Positions 47,736 to 56,977 of a stretch of DNA of 64,000 nucleotides are shown here, piece after piece. Where the stretch lies: contig JAFAYV010000011.1 in the NCBI GenBank assembly GCA_019240115.1, positions 114,032 through 178,031 on the forward strand, written 5' to 3'. Numbering within the stretch: position 1 is the first letter of the stretch; every line of letters begins with the position of its first letter. Both the position numbers and the translations under genes were made by a program. Source of the DNA: Solirubrobacterales bacterium. Lineage in GTDB: Bacteria > Actinomycetota > Thermoleophilia > Solirubrobacterales > Solirubrobacteraceae. The notes below the pieces were generated by a model. That model made no database searches, was not told where the DNA came from, and saw nothing but the letters and a program-made list of their open reading frames with translations.

Positions 47736-50393
47736 TCAGGCCGTCGCGGACGGCGGACGGTCGCCAGCTCGAATGGACCGTGATTCGGATCGTGATCCGA
47801 GTTCGGCCAACAGCGCCCGGATGACCTGCGGATCGAATTGTGTCCCGGAGTTGGAGTGAAGCTCGTCTCTCGCCCGCTCCAGGCTCATCGCGGGTCGGTA
47901 GGGACGATCGCTGGTCATGGCGTTCAGAGCGTCGCACGCGAGCGTGATCCGGCTCGCGAGCGGGATCTTGTCGCCGGCGAGTCCGTCGGGGTAGCCGTTG
48001 CCGTCCCAGCGTTCGTGTTCGGCGCGCATAGCGAGAGCGAGATGGGAAAGCGCAGGGATGCCGGCGATGATGTGCTCCCCGACGATCGGGTGCTGGCGCA
48101 TGAGCTGCCATTCCTGCTCGTCGAGCGGACCTTGCTTTTGCAGCACGGCGTCCGGAATTCCGACCTTGCCGATGTCATGGAGCAGCGAGACCTGCTCTAC
48201 GTCCCGGATCGCGTTCGGTTCAAGGCCGAGGCGCTTGCTGACGGCAGTGGCGAGCGTAACGACTTCTCTGGAGTGCTCACCGGTGTAGAAATCGCGGGCC
48301 TCGAGCGCGACGAGCAGAGCGCGCACGCCGCTGGCGGTGGCTTCGGCTCGGCGGACGACCTGCTGCTCGGCGTCGGCGTCGATCAGATCGGCCGCGAGCT
48401 CGCTGAGAAACCGGAGGAGTTCGCTGTGGCGACGGGTGAGCTCGTGGTGGGGCCTGGTGTCGACGGCGCACAGCGTCCCGTAGATCCGGCCGGAGCGAAG
48501 CCGGATCGGCACCCCTGCGTATGCGCGCAGGCCCCAACGAATGGTGCCGTAGAGATCGCGTGTGGCGGGTTCGGCGGCAAGGTCTGCCACCGTCGAACCG
48601 ATACGGCCGTCGAGCATCCGCTGACAGTTGGTTGCGGCGAGAGGCACTCTGCTCCCCTCCCTGACCTCGAGCGGCTCCGGGCCGCCCGCGAATCGCTCGA
48701 AGACATAGCTACGGCCCTCCAGACGCGCCAGGAACGCGATGGGCATGCCGAGCTGGTCGCGCGCCAGTTCGAGCAGCCGCTCGACCGGAGCCGGGGCGCG
48801 CGCGGCATGCGGGCCGGGTGGGCGCGCATCCTCTCCCGTCAGGGCCCGCGAAGCGCGCTGGAGCAGACTGCGAGCCGTGTCTGCGCGCCGGGCGACGGCC
48901 CAAGCGGTCCGCACGATCTCGGGACGGCGAACCAATGCGCGGATCCGTTTGGCCGCCGCCCTCGTCTTCCTCTCGTCGACGTCGGCAAGAAGAACCGCCA
49001 GCCGACCCCCGCCGAGGTGCGCGAGCCGATCGCCTTCACGGCTCAGGGCGACGACGGCGTCCGCGACTGTCGCCACTGTGTCATCGTCTCCCTCGATCTC
49101 GAGAAGCAGCACGCCGCATCCCATGCCGCCGCCTTGCCACACACGCAGCGCGTCCGAGGCTGCGGCATCGAAGCCTCGCTGGTTGAGCCCGCCCGTGAGC
49201 GGGTCCCTCTCGGAGAGGGCCTCCAGCTGGGCGCCGTAGCGGCGCACCTCACCCTCAGCGGTCTTGCGGTCGGTGATGTCTTCGATCTGCGCGACGAAAT
49301 GCCTCGGCCGCCCGTCGGCATCTCGCGCAACAGTGACCGTCAACAGCCCCCACACGATTCCCCCGTCGGGGAGTAGGTAGCGCTTGGACTGCCGAAAGCT
49401 GTCAATCTCGCCGGTAAGCGCCTGCTGCACCTGCGCAACTCCTTCGGCGAGATCAGCCGGGTGGGTGATCTCGCTAAACGTACATGCGCGCAGCGTTCTC
49501 GAATCACGCCCAAGGAGCGCGCAGAGCGCGGGATTGACGTCGAGAAACCGGCCGTCGGGAGCAACCAGCGCCATCCCGATCGATGCTGCACGGAAGGCAG
49601 CTGCGAACCGCTCGTGCGCTTCGGCGAGGCGGTTCGCGGCTTCGATGCGCTCACCCACGTCACGAACAACCGAAACGACGCCGGACACCTCACCCATTTC
49701 GTCTCGGAGCGGGGCGATCGTCAGCGCGACGTCGACCAGGCGTCCATCCTTATGCCGCTCCTTGGCCTCCAGAGAAATGGATCGCCCCTCACGCAACGCT
49801 TGACGCTGAGGTTTGACGTCGTCAAAGCTGCCGCCCGGCAACAGGCGAGTGACCGACTCACCGATCATCTCGTCCGCCGTGTAGCCGTACAGTCGTTCGG
49901 CCGCCGGGTTCCAGCTCTCGATCGTCCCGTCCAATGGGCCCGAGAAGATCGCGTCGCCCGACGACGCCACGATCGCCTCGAACTGCTGCTGGCGGGCGGC
50001 CGCCTCCTTGCGCTCCGAGATGTCAAGCATGAACGCCACCAACCGCGGTTGGTGCTCGTCGAGCAGTCCGAAGACGACCTCAAGTTGCAACGAGGCTCCG
50101 TCGCGACGTGTCCCGAGCAGCTCACAGCGGACCCGAGCATGGTCGCCGTCGCTCATCACACGGGTCACGGCATTGCGGTAGGCGCCGCACGACTCCTCTG
50201 CCACGATCATCGGAGCCATATCGCTGCCGAGGACCTCTTCCGCCCTCCAGCCGAACATCGACTGAGCGGCCTGGTTCCATCCCAAGATCCGCCCGTCGCC
50301 GTCCAGCAGCGCGCACGCTTCTACAGCGGCGTCAAGCAACGACGCCAAACCGTCGGCCGACAGGCTCACCTGCTCGAAAGCGCCTATCCCCAT
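47736..50393 (-). CDS. PAS-PAS-PAS-GGDEF-GAF-HD-GYP c-di-GMP sensor
   Basis: An 885-residue cytoplasmic protein. Three PAS folds occupy about 10-130, 135-260 and 265-385 (SADGLASLLDAAVEACALLD; IESWNPAAERLYGYTADEMI; GMALVAPDGRFLDVNPALCA). A GGDEF module follows (RDPLTGGLNQRGFDAAASDA) whose signature is HLGGGRLAVLL, so it is probably inactive. A GAF domain covers about 535-665 (ARDQLGMPIAFLARLEGRSY; SGRIYGTLCAVDTRP). The HD-GYP domain, from about 690, has SLLHDIGKVGIPD, MRQHPIVGEHI and RWDGNGYPDGLAG, intact for hydrolysing c-di-GMP to GMP. No membrane segment is present. It stands alone. It is a likely phosphodiesterase controlled by the PAS/GAF sensors. Confidence 0.92.
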   Translation of the reverse strand: MGIGAFEQVSLSADGLASLLDAAVEACALLDGDGRILGWNQAAQSMFGWRAEEVLGSDMAPMIVAEESCGAYRNAVTRVMSDGDHARVRCELLGTRRDGASLQLEVVFGLLDEHQPRLVAFMLDISERKEAAARQQQFEAIVASSGDAIFSGPLDGTIESWNPAAERLYGYTADEMIGESVTRLLPGGSFDDVKPQRQALREGRSISLEAKERHKDGRLVDVALTIAPLRDEMGEVSGVVSVVRDVGERIEAANRLAEAHERFAAAFRAASIGMALVAPDGRFLDVNPALCALLGRDSRTLRACTFSEITHPADLAEGVAQVQQALTGEIDSFRQSKRYLLPDGGIVWGLLTVTVARDADGRPRHFVAQIEDITDRKTAEGEVRRYGAQLEALSERDPLTGGLNQRGFDAAASDALRVWQGGGMGCGVLLLEIEGDDDTVATVADAVVALSREGDRLAHLGGGRLAVLLADVDERKTRAAAKRIRALVRRPEIVRTAWAVARRADTARSLLQRASRALTGEDARPPGPHAARAPAPVERLLELARDQLGMPIAFLARLEGRSYVFERFAGGPEPLEVREGSRVPLAATNCQRMLDGRIGSTVADLAAEPATRDLYGTIRWGLRAYAGVPIRLRSGRIYGTLCAVDTRPHHELTRRHSELLRFLSELAADLIDADAEQQVVRRAEATASGVRALLVALEARDFYTGEHSREVVTLATAVSKRLGLEPNAIRDVEQVSLLHDIGKVGIPDAVLQKQGPLDEQEWQLMRQHPIVGEHIIAGIPALSHLALAMRAEHERWDGNGYPDGLAGDKIPLASRITLACDALNAMTSDRPYRPAMSLERARDELHSNSGTQFDPQVIRALLAELGSRSESRSIRAGDRPPSATA

Positions 50394-50657
50394 CGAGGTC
50401 TTATCGACCGATCAGCCTGTTCGCTGAAGTCAACGATGGCACCGCTGCTCTCGTCCCGTGCTGCGGTCGCATTGACCGTCTCATCGCACGTCTTCCCACA
50501 CGCGGTCATCAGATAGGAGTGGGAGGGTCGACGGAAGGCGCGGCGCTTCGTGTTCGTGTGGCCTCGCCTCCCTTGCCTCAACCCGCCGGGGGAAAGTTCA
50601 AGAGTCGGCACGAATCGGTCTGGATCTGTGACAGGCATCGCCACGACGATGCGACGC

Positions 50658-50843
50658 ATGACCACACATCAGGCCAAGATCGATGCCGAGCAGCGCATGC
50701 GCGAACTGCTCCGCTCCGAGGCCATGCCCCAACCCGACGCGGTCGAGTACGGACACACCTGCATCCGCTTCTTCTTCAACGAGTGCAAGACCTGCGTCGT
50801 GATCGATATCGACGAGGTCGAGCTCGAAGTCGACGTCGAGTGA
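50658..50843 (+). CDS. Small acidic protein, function unknown
   Basis: A 61-residue protein with KIDAEQRMRELLRSEAMPQP, then DAVEYGHTCIRFFFNECKTC and VVIDIDEVELEVDVE. A helix-strand-strand pattern with acidic end and two or three Cys is consistent with a small folded domain. ATG 50658 or 50649 is the start. No SD of note. Codon composition supports coding, but no partner gene is present. Confidence 0.55.
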   Translation: MTTHQAKIDAEQRMRELLRSEAMPQPDAVEYGHTCIRFFFNECKTCVVIDIDEVELEVDVE

Positions 50844-51031
50844 GGCAGCCACGGCCGCGCCGCGCAGCACCGGGTTCCGGCTGCACGCCCGAGGGCTGGC
50901 CGAGCCGGGCAGCTTCTGCTCCTGTCTGACCAGGCGGCCAGCCACGCGAGCGCGGTCGCCGAGAACCAACGCGCCAGCTGCAGCCGTCGCGGTAGCGTAT
51001 GGCGCAGCGAATCTTGGGAGTTGGCTTTCGC

Positions 51032-52363
51032 GTGGGGAAATGGCTTCACAAGCTGATCTGGTGCTGGGCGGCTCTGCCGTCCGTTGGGCTAGTGGCTGGG
51101 TGCGGCAGCTCATCGGCGAGAACGAACCCCGCTGCGCCGGCGCGGGGCGCTGAGCGTCTGGTCGGGTTTCGTCGGCTGCTCATGGTGGTCGGGTGCCTGC
51201 TGAGCGCCTGCGCCGGGCTCCCCGCGTCGGCGCAGGCGCTGACCGAGCCCGCGCCGAGCCTGTTCTCCATCAACACCGGGACCTATGACAGCTCGCACAC
51301 CAACTACGTCCGCGACCTGCCGGCCGCCGCCGCGCTCGGCGCCCGCTGGGTGCGGTTCACCGCCGACAGCATCCACTGGCGGGGCGCTCAACCAAACTGG
51401 ACCGCGTTGGACTACGAGGTCAGACGGGCACGCTCGTTGCATCTCGGGGTGCTGATCGCCCTCGGCGGCGCCGGATCAGCCTGTTCGGTGGTCCCCCGCC
51501 CCGCAGACGTGAGCGGCTGCCCACCGCGCACGCCGGCCGACCTGCGCCGCTACGCCGGCTTCCTGCGCGCCGAGCTGTTGCGCTACCGCCACACGGTCGA
51601 CACCTACGAGAGCTGGCTTGAACCCAACCAGACCGCGTTCTGGCGCCCGTACCCCGACCCGAAGCAGTATGCGGCGCTGTTGATGGTGCAACACCGTGTC
51701 CTCGGCTCGGTCAACCGCCGATATCACTTGCACCTGCGCCTCTTGGTCGGCGGACCCAACGGCTTTTCGATCAGTCCACCCTCCCCCAACGGCATACCGG
51801 TGCTGGCATTCGTCCACCAGGTCCTGATCGCGTTGCACGGCCAACGCGTCTTCGATGGCATCGCCCTGCAGGCCTACCGCTACCCGGAGCGCAACAGCGG
51901 AGAGCTTGGGGCTGACTGGGGGCCGGCTCAGCCCGAATGGGATTACGTCGCCGGGACGGTGGCGGCGAGCGGCGACCAGGTGTGGCGGCAGATGAACTGG
52001 CCCCAGGAGCTGGCCGCCTACGAGCAGCAGTTCGCCGCTGCCGGCTACCCTCATCAACCACTGTGGCTCACCGAGTTCGGCTGGCCCGGGGTCGCCGATC
52101 CCGCCGCCGCGCCGGCCGGGCAGGCCAACCTGTACCCCAGCGAGGGCCAGCAGGCCAAGTGGCTGTCTGAAGCCTACGGTGACCTGCTCGCATTACCGTT
52201 TGTCAAGGCCGCGTTTGTCTTTAACCTTCGGAACTACCAGCCTGGCCTGGCCACCCCCGACCCGGCGTTCTTCGGAAACTACGGACTGCTGAGCTACCGT
52301 TTCGGGCGCAAGCCCGCGGCCGGCGTGTTCGACGGCTTGGCCGCCGCTCACCGAAACCGTTAG
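51032..52363 (+). CDS. Secreted glycoside hydrolase, clan A type
   Basis: A protein of about 443 residues that should be extracellular. The start is uncertain because two secretion-like segments occur: an N-terminal hydrophobic run ending VAGCGSSS (lipobox-like) and, after about 22 residues, RLLMVVGCLLSACAGLPASA with an ASA-QA cleavage site. The catalytic fold is a TIM barrel: LGARWVRFTADSIHWRG, then DTYESWLEPNQTAFW, where the Glu of WLEPN is the acid/base candidate, and QPLWLTEFGWPG, where Glu is the nucleophile candidate, as in GH5/GH39-like enzymes. ATG 50999 is possible; GTG 51032 has GGGAG upstream. The substrate cannot be named. The Cys-rich stretch (SACSVVPRPADVSGCPPR) may form a disulfide. 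Confidence 0.82.
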   Translation: MGKWLHKLIWCWAALPSVGLVAGCGSSSARTNPAAPARGAERLVGFRRLLMVVGCLLSACAGLPASAQALTEPAPSLFSINTGTYDSSHTNYVRDLPAAAALGARWVRFTADSIHWRGAQPNWTALDYEVRRARSLHLGVLIALGGAGSACSVVPRPADVSGCPPRTPADLRRYAGFLRAELLRYRHTVDTYESWLEPNQTAFWRPYPDPKQYAALLMVQHRVLGSVNRRYHLHLRLLVGGPNGFSISPPSPNGIPVLAFVHQVLIALHGQRVFDGIALQAYRYPERNSGELGADWGPAQPEWDYVAGTVAASGDQVWRQMNWPQELAAYEQQFAAAGYPHQPLWLTEFGWPGVADPAAAPAGQANLYPSEGQQAKWLSEAYGDLLALPFVKAAFVFNLRNYQPGLATPDPAFFGNYGLLSYRFGRKPAAGVFDGLAAAHRNR

Positions 52364-52525
52364 TTCAGACACCAGGTCGTCGTCGAGAGAGATCACGCGC
52401 CGATCCGACGCTGGCGCGGCGTCGGTGTGGTCGAGCCCTCGCCGGCGCAGTTTCGACGCGAGGCTCGGCGAGGTATCGACCCTTGGGCTGCACCGAGGTC
52501 GCCCCAAGACTCTTGGCGCCTGTTC

Positions 52526-52542
52526 TGGCGCATGATGCGCCA
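52526..52542. repeat. 17-bp palindrome, copy 1
   Basis: TGGCGCATGATGCGCCA is a perfect palindrome around a central G. Its inner 15 bases (GGCGCATGATGCGCC) are identical to the copy at 52889-52903. The two copies bracket the ATPase fragment. Confidence 0.8.
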
Positions 52543-52554
52543 CGAACCGGCTGC

Positions 52555-52877
52555 TCAGCCGAGGGGAGTGACGGTCTGGATGTATCTCCGCAGCAGCGGA
52601 TTGGACAAGCGCCACTCGCCGCGGCCGTGACTATCTCGAGCTCGACGGTCGTCAGGTGAGACTTCTGGGCGATCAGCATCGTGCTGCGCGGCTGGCCCTC
52701 GCCATACTCGATGATTCTCGCGAGGGCATCCGGCGGCGCGTCGCAGTCATCGGCGGCGAAGCGCTCCTTCAGTCCCGCAAGCCAGGCCTCGTCGTCGATC
52801 GGTCGAAGGCCATGGAAGCCGCCGAACTGATGCAGCGCTCGTTCCGAAGGTGTGAAGAGGTCGCGCATCAGGTGCTC
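52555..52877 (-). pseudogene. C-terminal remnant of an AAA-family ATPase
   Basis: One frame encodes EHLMRDLFTPSERALHQFGG, then GLRPIDDEAWLAGLKERFAA and IIEYGEGQPRSTMLIAQKSH. This matches the region after Walker B in a common actinobacterial family of archaeal-type ATPases. A second frame then gives GEWRLSNPLLRRYIQTVTPL and a TGA at 52557, which is how the same proteins end. The Walker A and B parts and a middle segment are missing, and a frameshift separates the two pieces. It is a decayed fragment with a palindrome on each side. Confidence 0.7.
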
Positions 52878-52887
52878 ACGCCATATC

Positions 52888-52904
52888 CGGCGCATGATGC
52901 GCCG
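52888..52904. repeat. 17-bp palindrome, copy 2
   Basis: CGGCGCATGATGCGCCG is perfectly palindromic around a central G and shares 15 bases with the copy at 52527. It lies where the ATPase fragment's similarity begins. Confidence 0.8.
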
Positions 52905-52941
52905 AATCTGGCGCGACAGGCGTCGTGGCCAGCTGTCAGCG

Positions 52942-54255
52942 CTACGGAGAGTCCACTCCGGCCCACGCAGCGCCATCGGGGAAGGCGTATTCCTCGAGCG
53001 ACTCGGGATGCATCTCGATGCTGTATCCCGGCGTCTCGGGGACGACGTAGTGGCCCTCGGACATCTGCACGGGCGCCACGAAGTGCTCGTGGAGCTCGTC
53101 CACGTACTCGATCAGCCGCTCGTCGTTGACGCCGCCCACGGCGATGTGATCGATCAGCGACACATGCTGCACGTACTCCGAGAGCCCGATCCCCCCGGCG
53201 TGAGGACAGACGGGCAGCTCGAACCGCGCAGCGAGCAGCAGCACCGCCATCACCTCGTTGACTCCGCCCAGACGGCACGCGTCGAGTTGGCAGAAGTGAA
53301 GCGCCTGCGCCTGCATCAGCTGCTTGAACATGGTCCGGTTGTGGCAATGCTCGCCGGTCGCGATCCGAACCGGCGCGACCTCGCGAGCGATCCGGGCGTG
53401 GCCCAGGACATCGTCGGGGCTGGTGGGCTCCTCCATCCACCAGGGGTCGAACTCCTCCAGGCGCCGGGTGGCGGCGATCGCCTCCTCGACCTCCCAGACC
53501 TGGTTGGCATCCATCATCAAGAACCGCTCGGCGCCGATCTCCTCGCGGATCATCGCCGCCCGGTGAACGTCGTCCTCGAGCGTGCCCCCGACCTTCATCT
53601 TCACGTGCGACCACCCCTCGGAGACCGCAATCCGGCAGCGCTCGCGAACCTCCTCGTCCGAGAAGCCCAGCCACCCCACCGACGTCGTGTAGGCCGCGAG
53701 CCCGTCACGGCGGATCTCGCTTTCTCGCTGTGGCTTGGTCGGGGCCCGCGCGGCGAGCAGCTCGAGCGCCTGTTCGGGCGTGAGCACGTCGGTCATGTAA
53801 CGGAAGTCGACACAGGCCACCAGCTGCTCGGGGCTCATGTCGCTGACGAGCTTCCACAGCGGCTTGGATTCGGCGCGCGCCCACAGGTCCCAGACGGCGT
53901 TGACCACCGCCGCGGTGGCGAGATGGATGACGCCCTTCTCGGGACCGACCCAGCGCAGGTGCGAGTCCCCGACCAGCGAACGCCAGAACGAGCGCGAATC
54001 GGCGGCGATGTCCGCCAGGCGGCGTCCCGTGACCAGCGGCATGAGCGCCTGGATCGCGGCGACCACGATCTCGGTGCCACGGCCGATCGTGAACGTCATC
54101 CCGTACCCGCGCAGATCGGAGTCGGTCTCGAGCGTCACGTAGGCGGCGGAGTAGTCCGGGGCCTGGTTCATGGCATCTGAGCCGGCCAGCGTGCGCGAGG
54201 TGGGGAAGCGCACATCTCGAACCCGCACGCCGGTGATCTTGCAGTCCCTCACCAC
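52942..54255 (-). CDS. L-fuconate dehydratase (enolase superfamily)
   Basis: A 437-residue enolase-fold dehydratase that converts L-fuconate to 2-keto-3-deoxy-L-fuconate. VRVRDVRFPTSRTLAGSDAM at the N-terminus and EGWSHVKMKVGG (KxK base) are followed by LMMDANQVWEVEEA (metal Asp), WWMEEPTSPDD (Glu), RIATGEHCHNRTMF (Glu, His) and VCPHAGGIGLSEYVQHVSLI with the catalytic His. Wording and length match FucD. GTG 54255 or 54252 is the start. The gene is followed by the palindrome-bracketed fragment and is preceded by a transporter in the same direction, with which it may form an operon. Confidence 0.9.
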   Translation of the reverse strand: MVRDCKITGVRVRDVRFPTSRTLAGSDAMNQAPDYSAAYVTLETDSDLRGYGMTFTIGRGTEIVVAAIQALMPLVTGRRLADIAADSRSFWRSLVGDSHLRWVGPEKGVIHLATAAVVNAVWDLWARAESKPLWKLVSDMSPEQLVACVDFRYMTDVLTPEQALELLAARAPTKPQRESEIRRDGLAAYTTSVGWLGFSDEEVRERCRIAVSEGWSHVKMKVGGTLEDDVHRAAMIREEIGAERFLMMDANQVWEVEEAIAATRRLEEFDPWWMEEPTSPDDVLGHARIAREVAPVRIATGEHCHNRTMFKQLMQAQALHFCQLDACRLGGVNEVMAVLLLAARFELPVCPHAGGIGLSEYVQHVSLIDHIAVGGVNDERLIEYVDELHEHFVAPVQMSEGHYVVPETPGYSIEMHPESLEEYAFPDGAAWAGVDSP

Positions 54256-54384
54256 AGACCAGGTACCCCAGCCTCCGCCCGGCGAACCCCGGCGGCAGGC
54301 GCTGACGAACCTTCGAGACCTCCTCCAGGGCACGGCGACACGCCGTCGGCATCGCGCGCGGCCACCCGCTCCAGCTCCCCCGGC

Positions 54385-55746
54385 TCAGGTTGGCGTCGCG
54401 ACGCTTTCTCCCCCTCCTCCACGCCGCCGGCCGCCTTTGGAGCCTGACCGATCATTCGTCTCGCCGCGGTCCTCCTCCTGGAAATCCAGATCGCGGCCCT
54501 TGGTCTCGACCCCCGCGATGATCATCGGCAGCGGCATGACCAGCAGCAATGCGGCCTGCACGATCCACCAGGTGTTCCAGCCGATGTGGGCCTGCAGCTG
54601 GGTGCCCCATTCCGCCGAGAGGGTGTAGCCCAGGAGCCATCCCCCCACCCAGGTCATCCCCATCCCGGTGCCCCGCAATCGGGTGGGGAACAGCACCGGG
54701 AAGTAGCCGGCCACCAGCGACCACATGCCCTGGCGTCCAAAGCCGGCCAGGAACAGGAAGATCACCGCGAGCACGATTCCCGAGCTCTTGGAGGTCTGCC
54801 AGATCAGGATGGTGAACGGGACCGAGAGCCAGACGACCGGCCACAGTCGCTTCGCCGACACCCGGTCCATGAACCAGCCGCAGGAGATCGTCGAGACGAT
54901 GATCGCCGCCTCGTAGGCATACGTGATCCCGGTCCCTCCCCCGTACTGGTGACCGATGTCCGAATACCACTTCGGGTAGAGGAAATCCCAGGTGCCCTGC
55001 GGAGCACCGATCGCGATGAACAAGCCGATGGCGAGCAGCGTCAGCCGCCGCTGACGACCGGCCAGCAGGCCATGGACGTTCTCGCGCACGTCACTCAGTC
55101 GTCGGGTCGCGGCGTCCCCCACGGCCCGCTTCCAGTGCGGGGACTCCTCGACCTTGAGCCTCACCACGTAGGTGACCGCAGCGAAGGCGAAGGACGCGAA
55201 GTAGGCCGCTCTCCATCCCAGCGCCCCCGGAGCCGCGAACGTCGCCGCAAACGTGTTGGCGATGCCGTATCCGATGCCGACCGCGGCCTGGGTGCAGCCG
55301 AGCATCAGCGAGCGATGTCGCCGCGGCGCGACCTCGGACAGGATCGAAAGGCCGAGGATCCATTCGCCTCCGGAGAAGACGCCCGCGAAGAAGCGGATCA
55401 CGACGAACTCGGTTTCGTTTGACGCGAACCCGGTCAACCCGGTGAGCAGGATCGTCCCGACGATGCTGTACATGAAGGCGCGTCGGCGACCGATCCAGAG
55501 ATCCGAGAAGTAACCGAGGACGAGCGCCCCGACCGCCAAGCCCGCCGAGAAGATGAAGAAGACGTTGCCGACGAACGTCGCGCTGGCATGGAGCGCCGGG
55601 GTGATCTGAGTCTGCAGGAACGCGCTCAGCTGGAGATCCAGCGTCGTGACCACCCAGCCCAGGACCGTGGTCGTGAGGACGATCCAGGCCTGCGGGGGGA
55701 TCCGCTCGGACCCCTCCTCGACACGGTGAACCCTCCCACTCTCCAC
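54385..55746 (-). CDS. MFS transporter, probable sugar or sugar-acid porter
   Basis: A 453-residue, 12-helix MFS protein. The loop motif GYFSDLWIGRRRAFM, the IRFFAGVFSGGEWILGLSIL stretch and the central loop RLKVEESPHWKRAV fit the sugar/metabolite:H+ symporter group. A basic Gly-rich tail (GSKGGRRRGGGG) ends the protein. GTG 55746 lies six bases after a TATAGA box (55753-55758), implying a leaderless mRNA. Being upstream of fuconate dehydratase, it is the likely carrier for fucose or fuconate. Confidence 0.85.
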   Translation of the reverse strand: MESGRVHRVEEGSERIPPQAWIVLTTTVLGWVVTTLDLQLSAFLQTQITPALHASATFVGNVFFIFSAGLAVGALVLGYFSDLWIGRRRAFMYSIVGTILLTGLTGFASNETEFVVIRFFAGVFSGGEWILGLSILSEVAPRRHRSLMLGCTQAAVGIGYGIANTFAATFAAPGALGWRAAYFASFAFAAVTYVVRLKVEESPHWKRAVGDAATRRLSDVRENVHGLLAGRQRRLTLLAIGLFIAIGAPQGTWDFLYPKWYSDIGHQYGGGTGITYAYEAAIIVSTISCGWFMDRVSAKRLWPVVWLSVPFTILIWQTSKSSGIVLAVIFLFLAGFGRQGMWSLVAGYFPVLFPTRLRGTGMGMTWVGGWLLGYTLSAEWGTQLQAHIGWNTWWIVQAALLLVMPLPMIIAGVETKGRDLDFQEEDRGETNDRSGSKGGRRRGGGGESVATPT

Positions 55747-55752
55747 GCAGGC

Positions 55753-55758
55753 TCTATA
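55753..55758 (-). promoter_or_regulatory. -10 box for a leaderless MFS transcript
   Basis: TATAGA on the minus strand ends six bases before the GTG start of the MFS gene at 55746. The -35 region is weak. Transcription would begin at or next to the start codon. Confidence 0.45.
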
Positions 55759-55860
55759 CCCGCTCCTCCACCGGTCCAGTGATCAAGGCGCCGCCGGGTC
55801 AGCCCGAGGTTTTTGTCGGCCGGTGGCGGGTACTCCTAGGCCCGAGGACTTGGAGAGCAC

Positions 55861-56020
55861 ATGGCGAGTTTCACCGCCGGGTCATCGCAAGCGGACAGCT
55901 CGGACGAGAACCGAGGGATCGAGCATGAGGAGAGGCACGGCCGCCTCCCGCGCGCCGTCTATCTGATCGCTGCGCTCGGCGGCCTGGCGGGCGTCCTCTA
56001 CGGATATGACTCGAGGAACC
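55861..56020 (+). pseudogene. N-terminal fragment of a sugar-porter-family transporter
   Basis: The 104-residue frame starts MASFTAGSSQADSSDE, then VYLIAALGGLAGVLYGYDSR, which corresponds to helix 1 of sugar:H+ symporters (GGLxxGYD motif). After DSRNLV the similarity stops and the frame continues with unrelated arginine-rich sequence to 56175. Everything after the first helix is deleted. It lies upstream of, and in the same direction as, the SDR gene. Confidence 0.6.
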
Positions 56021-56164
56021 TCGTGCAGGTGCGCGCTCTCGACGGCGGGTGCGATCTCGCTCGCGCTTCCCTTCGTGACCAGGCGATTCGGCCTCACGTC
56101 CAACTGGCGCAGGCGAGAGCCCGCGGCCTCGACGGCCACTGGGCCAGCCTGAGGCGACGATCCG

Positions 56165-56914
56165 ATGAGCGCTGAGTTCGACGGGCTCACTGCGCTGGTG
56201 ACCGGCGGCGGCTCGGGAATCGGGTTGGCCGCCGCTTCGCTGCTCACCGATCGGGGCGCGCGCGTCGCGGCACTTGACCTGGATCCCTCGGACGCCCCCG
56301 CTTCGGTGGTCAGGCTGACCGGTGATGTCGGCGACTTTCACTCCGTGTCGGCCGGGGTGGCGCAGGCGGTGCAAGAGCTCGGCCGGCTCGACATCCTCGT
56401 CAACAACGCGGGGATCGGCGCCGCCGGAACCGTCGAAGACAATTCCGAGGAGGAATGGCACCGAGTCTTTGACGTCAACGTGCTCGGGATGATGCGCGTC
56501 ACGCGCTGTGCGCTGCCCCACCTGCGTGAGTCGCCGCATGCCGCGATCGTCAACACCTGCTCGATCGCCGCGACCGCCGGGCTCCCCCAGCGCGCCCTCT
56601 ATTCCGCCACCAAGGGCGCGGTTCTCGCGCTCACCCGGGCCATGGCCGTCGATCACATCGGGGAGGGCATCCGCGTCAACTGCGTCAACCCCGGCACCGC
56701 CGACACCCCGTGGGTGCGCCGGCTGCTCGAGGCCGCCGGGGATCCCGATGCCGAGCGCGCCGCCCTGGAAGCCCGCCAGCCGCTGGGGCGCCTGGTCAGC
56801 GCCGAGGAGGTCGCACACGCGATCGTCGCGCTGGCCAGCCCGCTGGCGGCTTCGACCACAGGCACCGCTTTCGAGGTCGACGGGGGCATGGCGGGGCTTC
56901 GCCTGCCGAGCTGA
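56165..56914 (+). CDS. Short-chain dehydrogenase/reductase of the L-fucose cluster
   Basis: A 249-residue SDR. TALVTGGGSGIGLAAASLL binds NAD, LVNNAGIG is the structural motif, and the active site has Ser (NTCSIAATAG), Tyr and Lys (YSATKGAVLA). VNCVNPGTADTPWVRRLLEA and the C-terminal DGGMAG stretch are standard. Context (fuconate dehydratase, aldo/keto reductase) suggests 2-keto-3-deoxy-L-fuconate dehydrogenase or L-fucose dehydrogenase; SDRs of this sequence type can have other substrates. It is followed 63 bases later by the aldo/keto reductase. Confidence 0.85.
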   Translation: MSAEFDGLTALVTGGGSGIGLAAASLLTDRGARVAALDLDPSDAPASVVRLTGDVGDFHSVSAGVAQAVQELGRLDILVNNAGIGAAGTVEDNSEEEWHRVFDVNVLGMMRVTRCALPHLRESPHAAIVNTCSIAATAGLPQRALYSATKGAVLALTRAMAVDHIGEGIRVNCVNPGTADTPWVRRLLEAAGDPDAERAALEARQPLGRLVSAEEVAHAIVALASPLAASTTGTAFEVDGGMAGLRLPS

Positions 56915-56977
56915 CCACGGTGCGCATTGCGCTTCACGCCCGTGTGAGGGAGGGACGAGAGCAGGAGTGCGAGCTCG

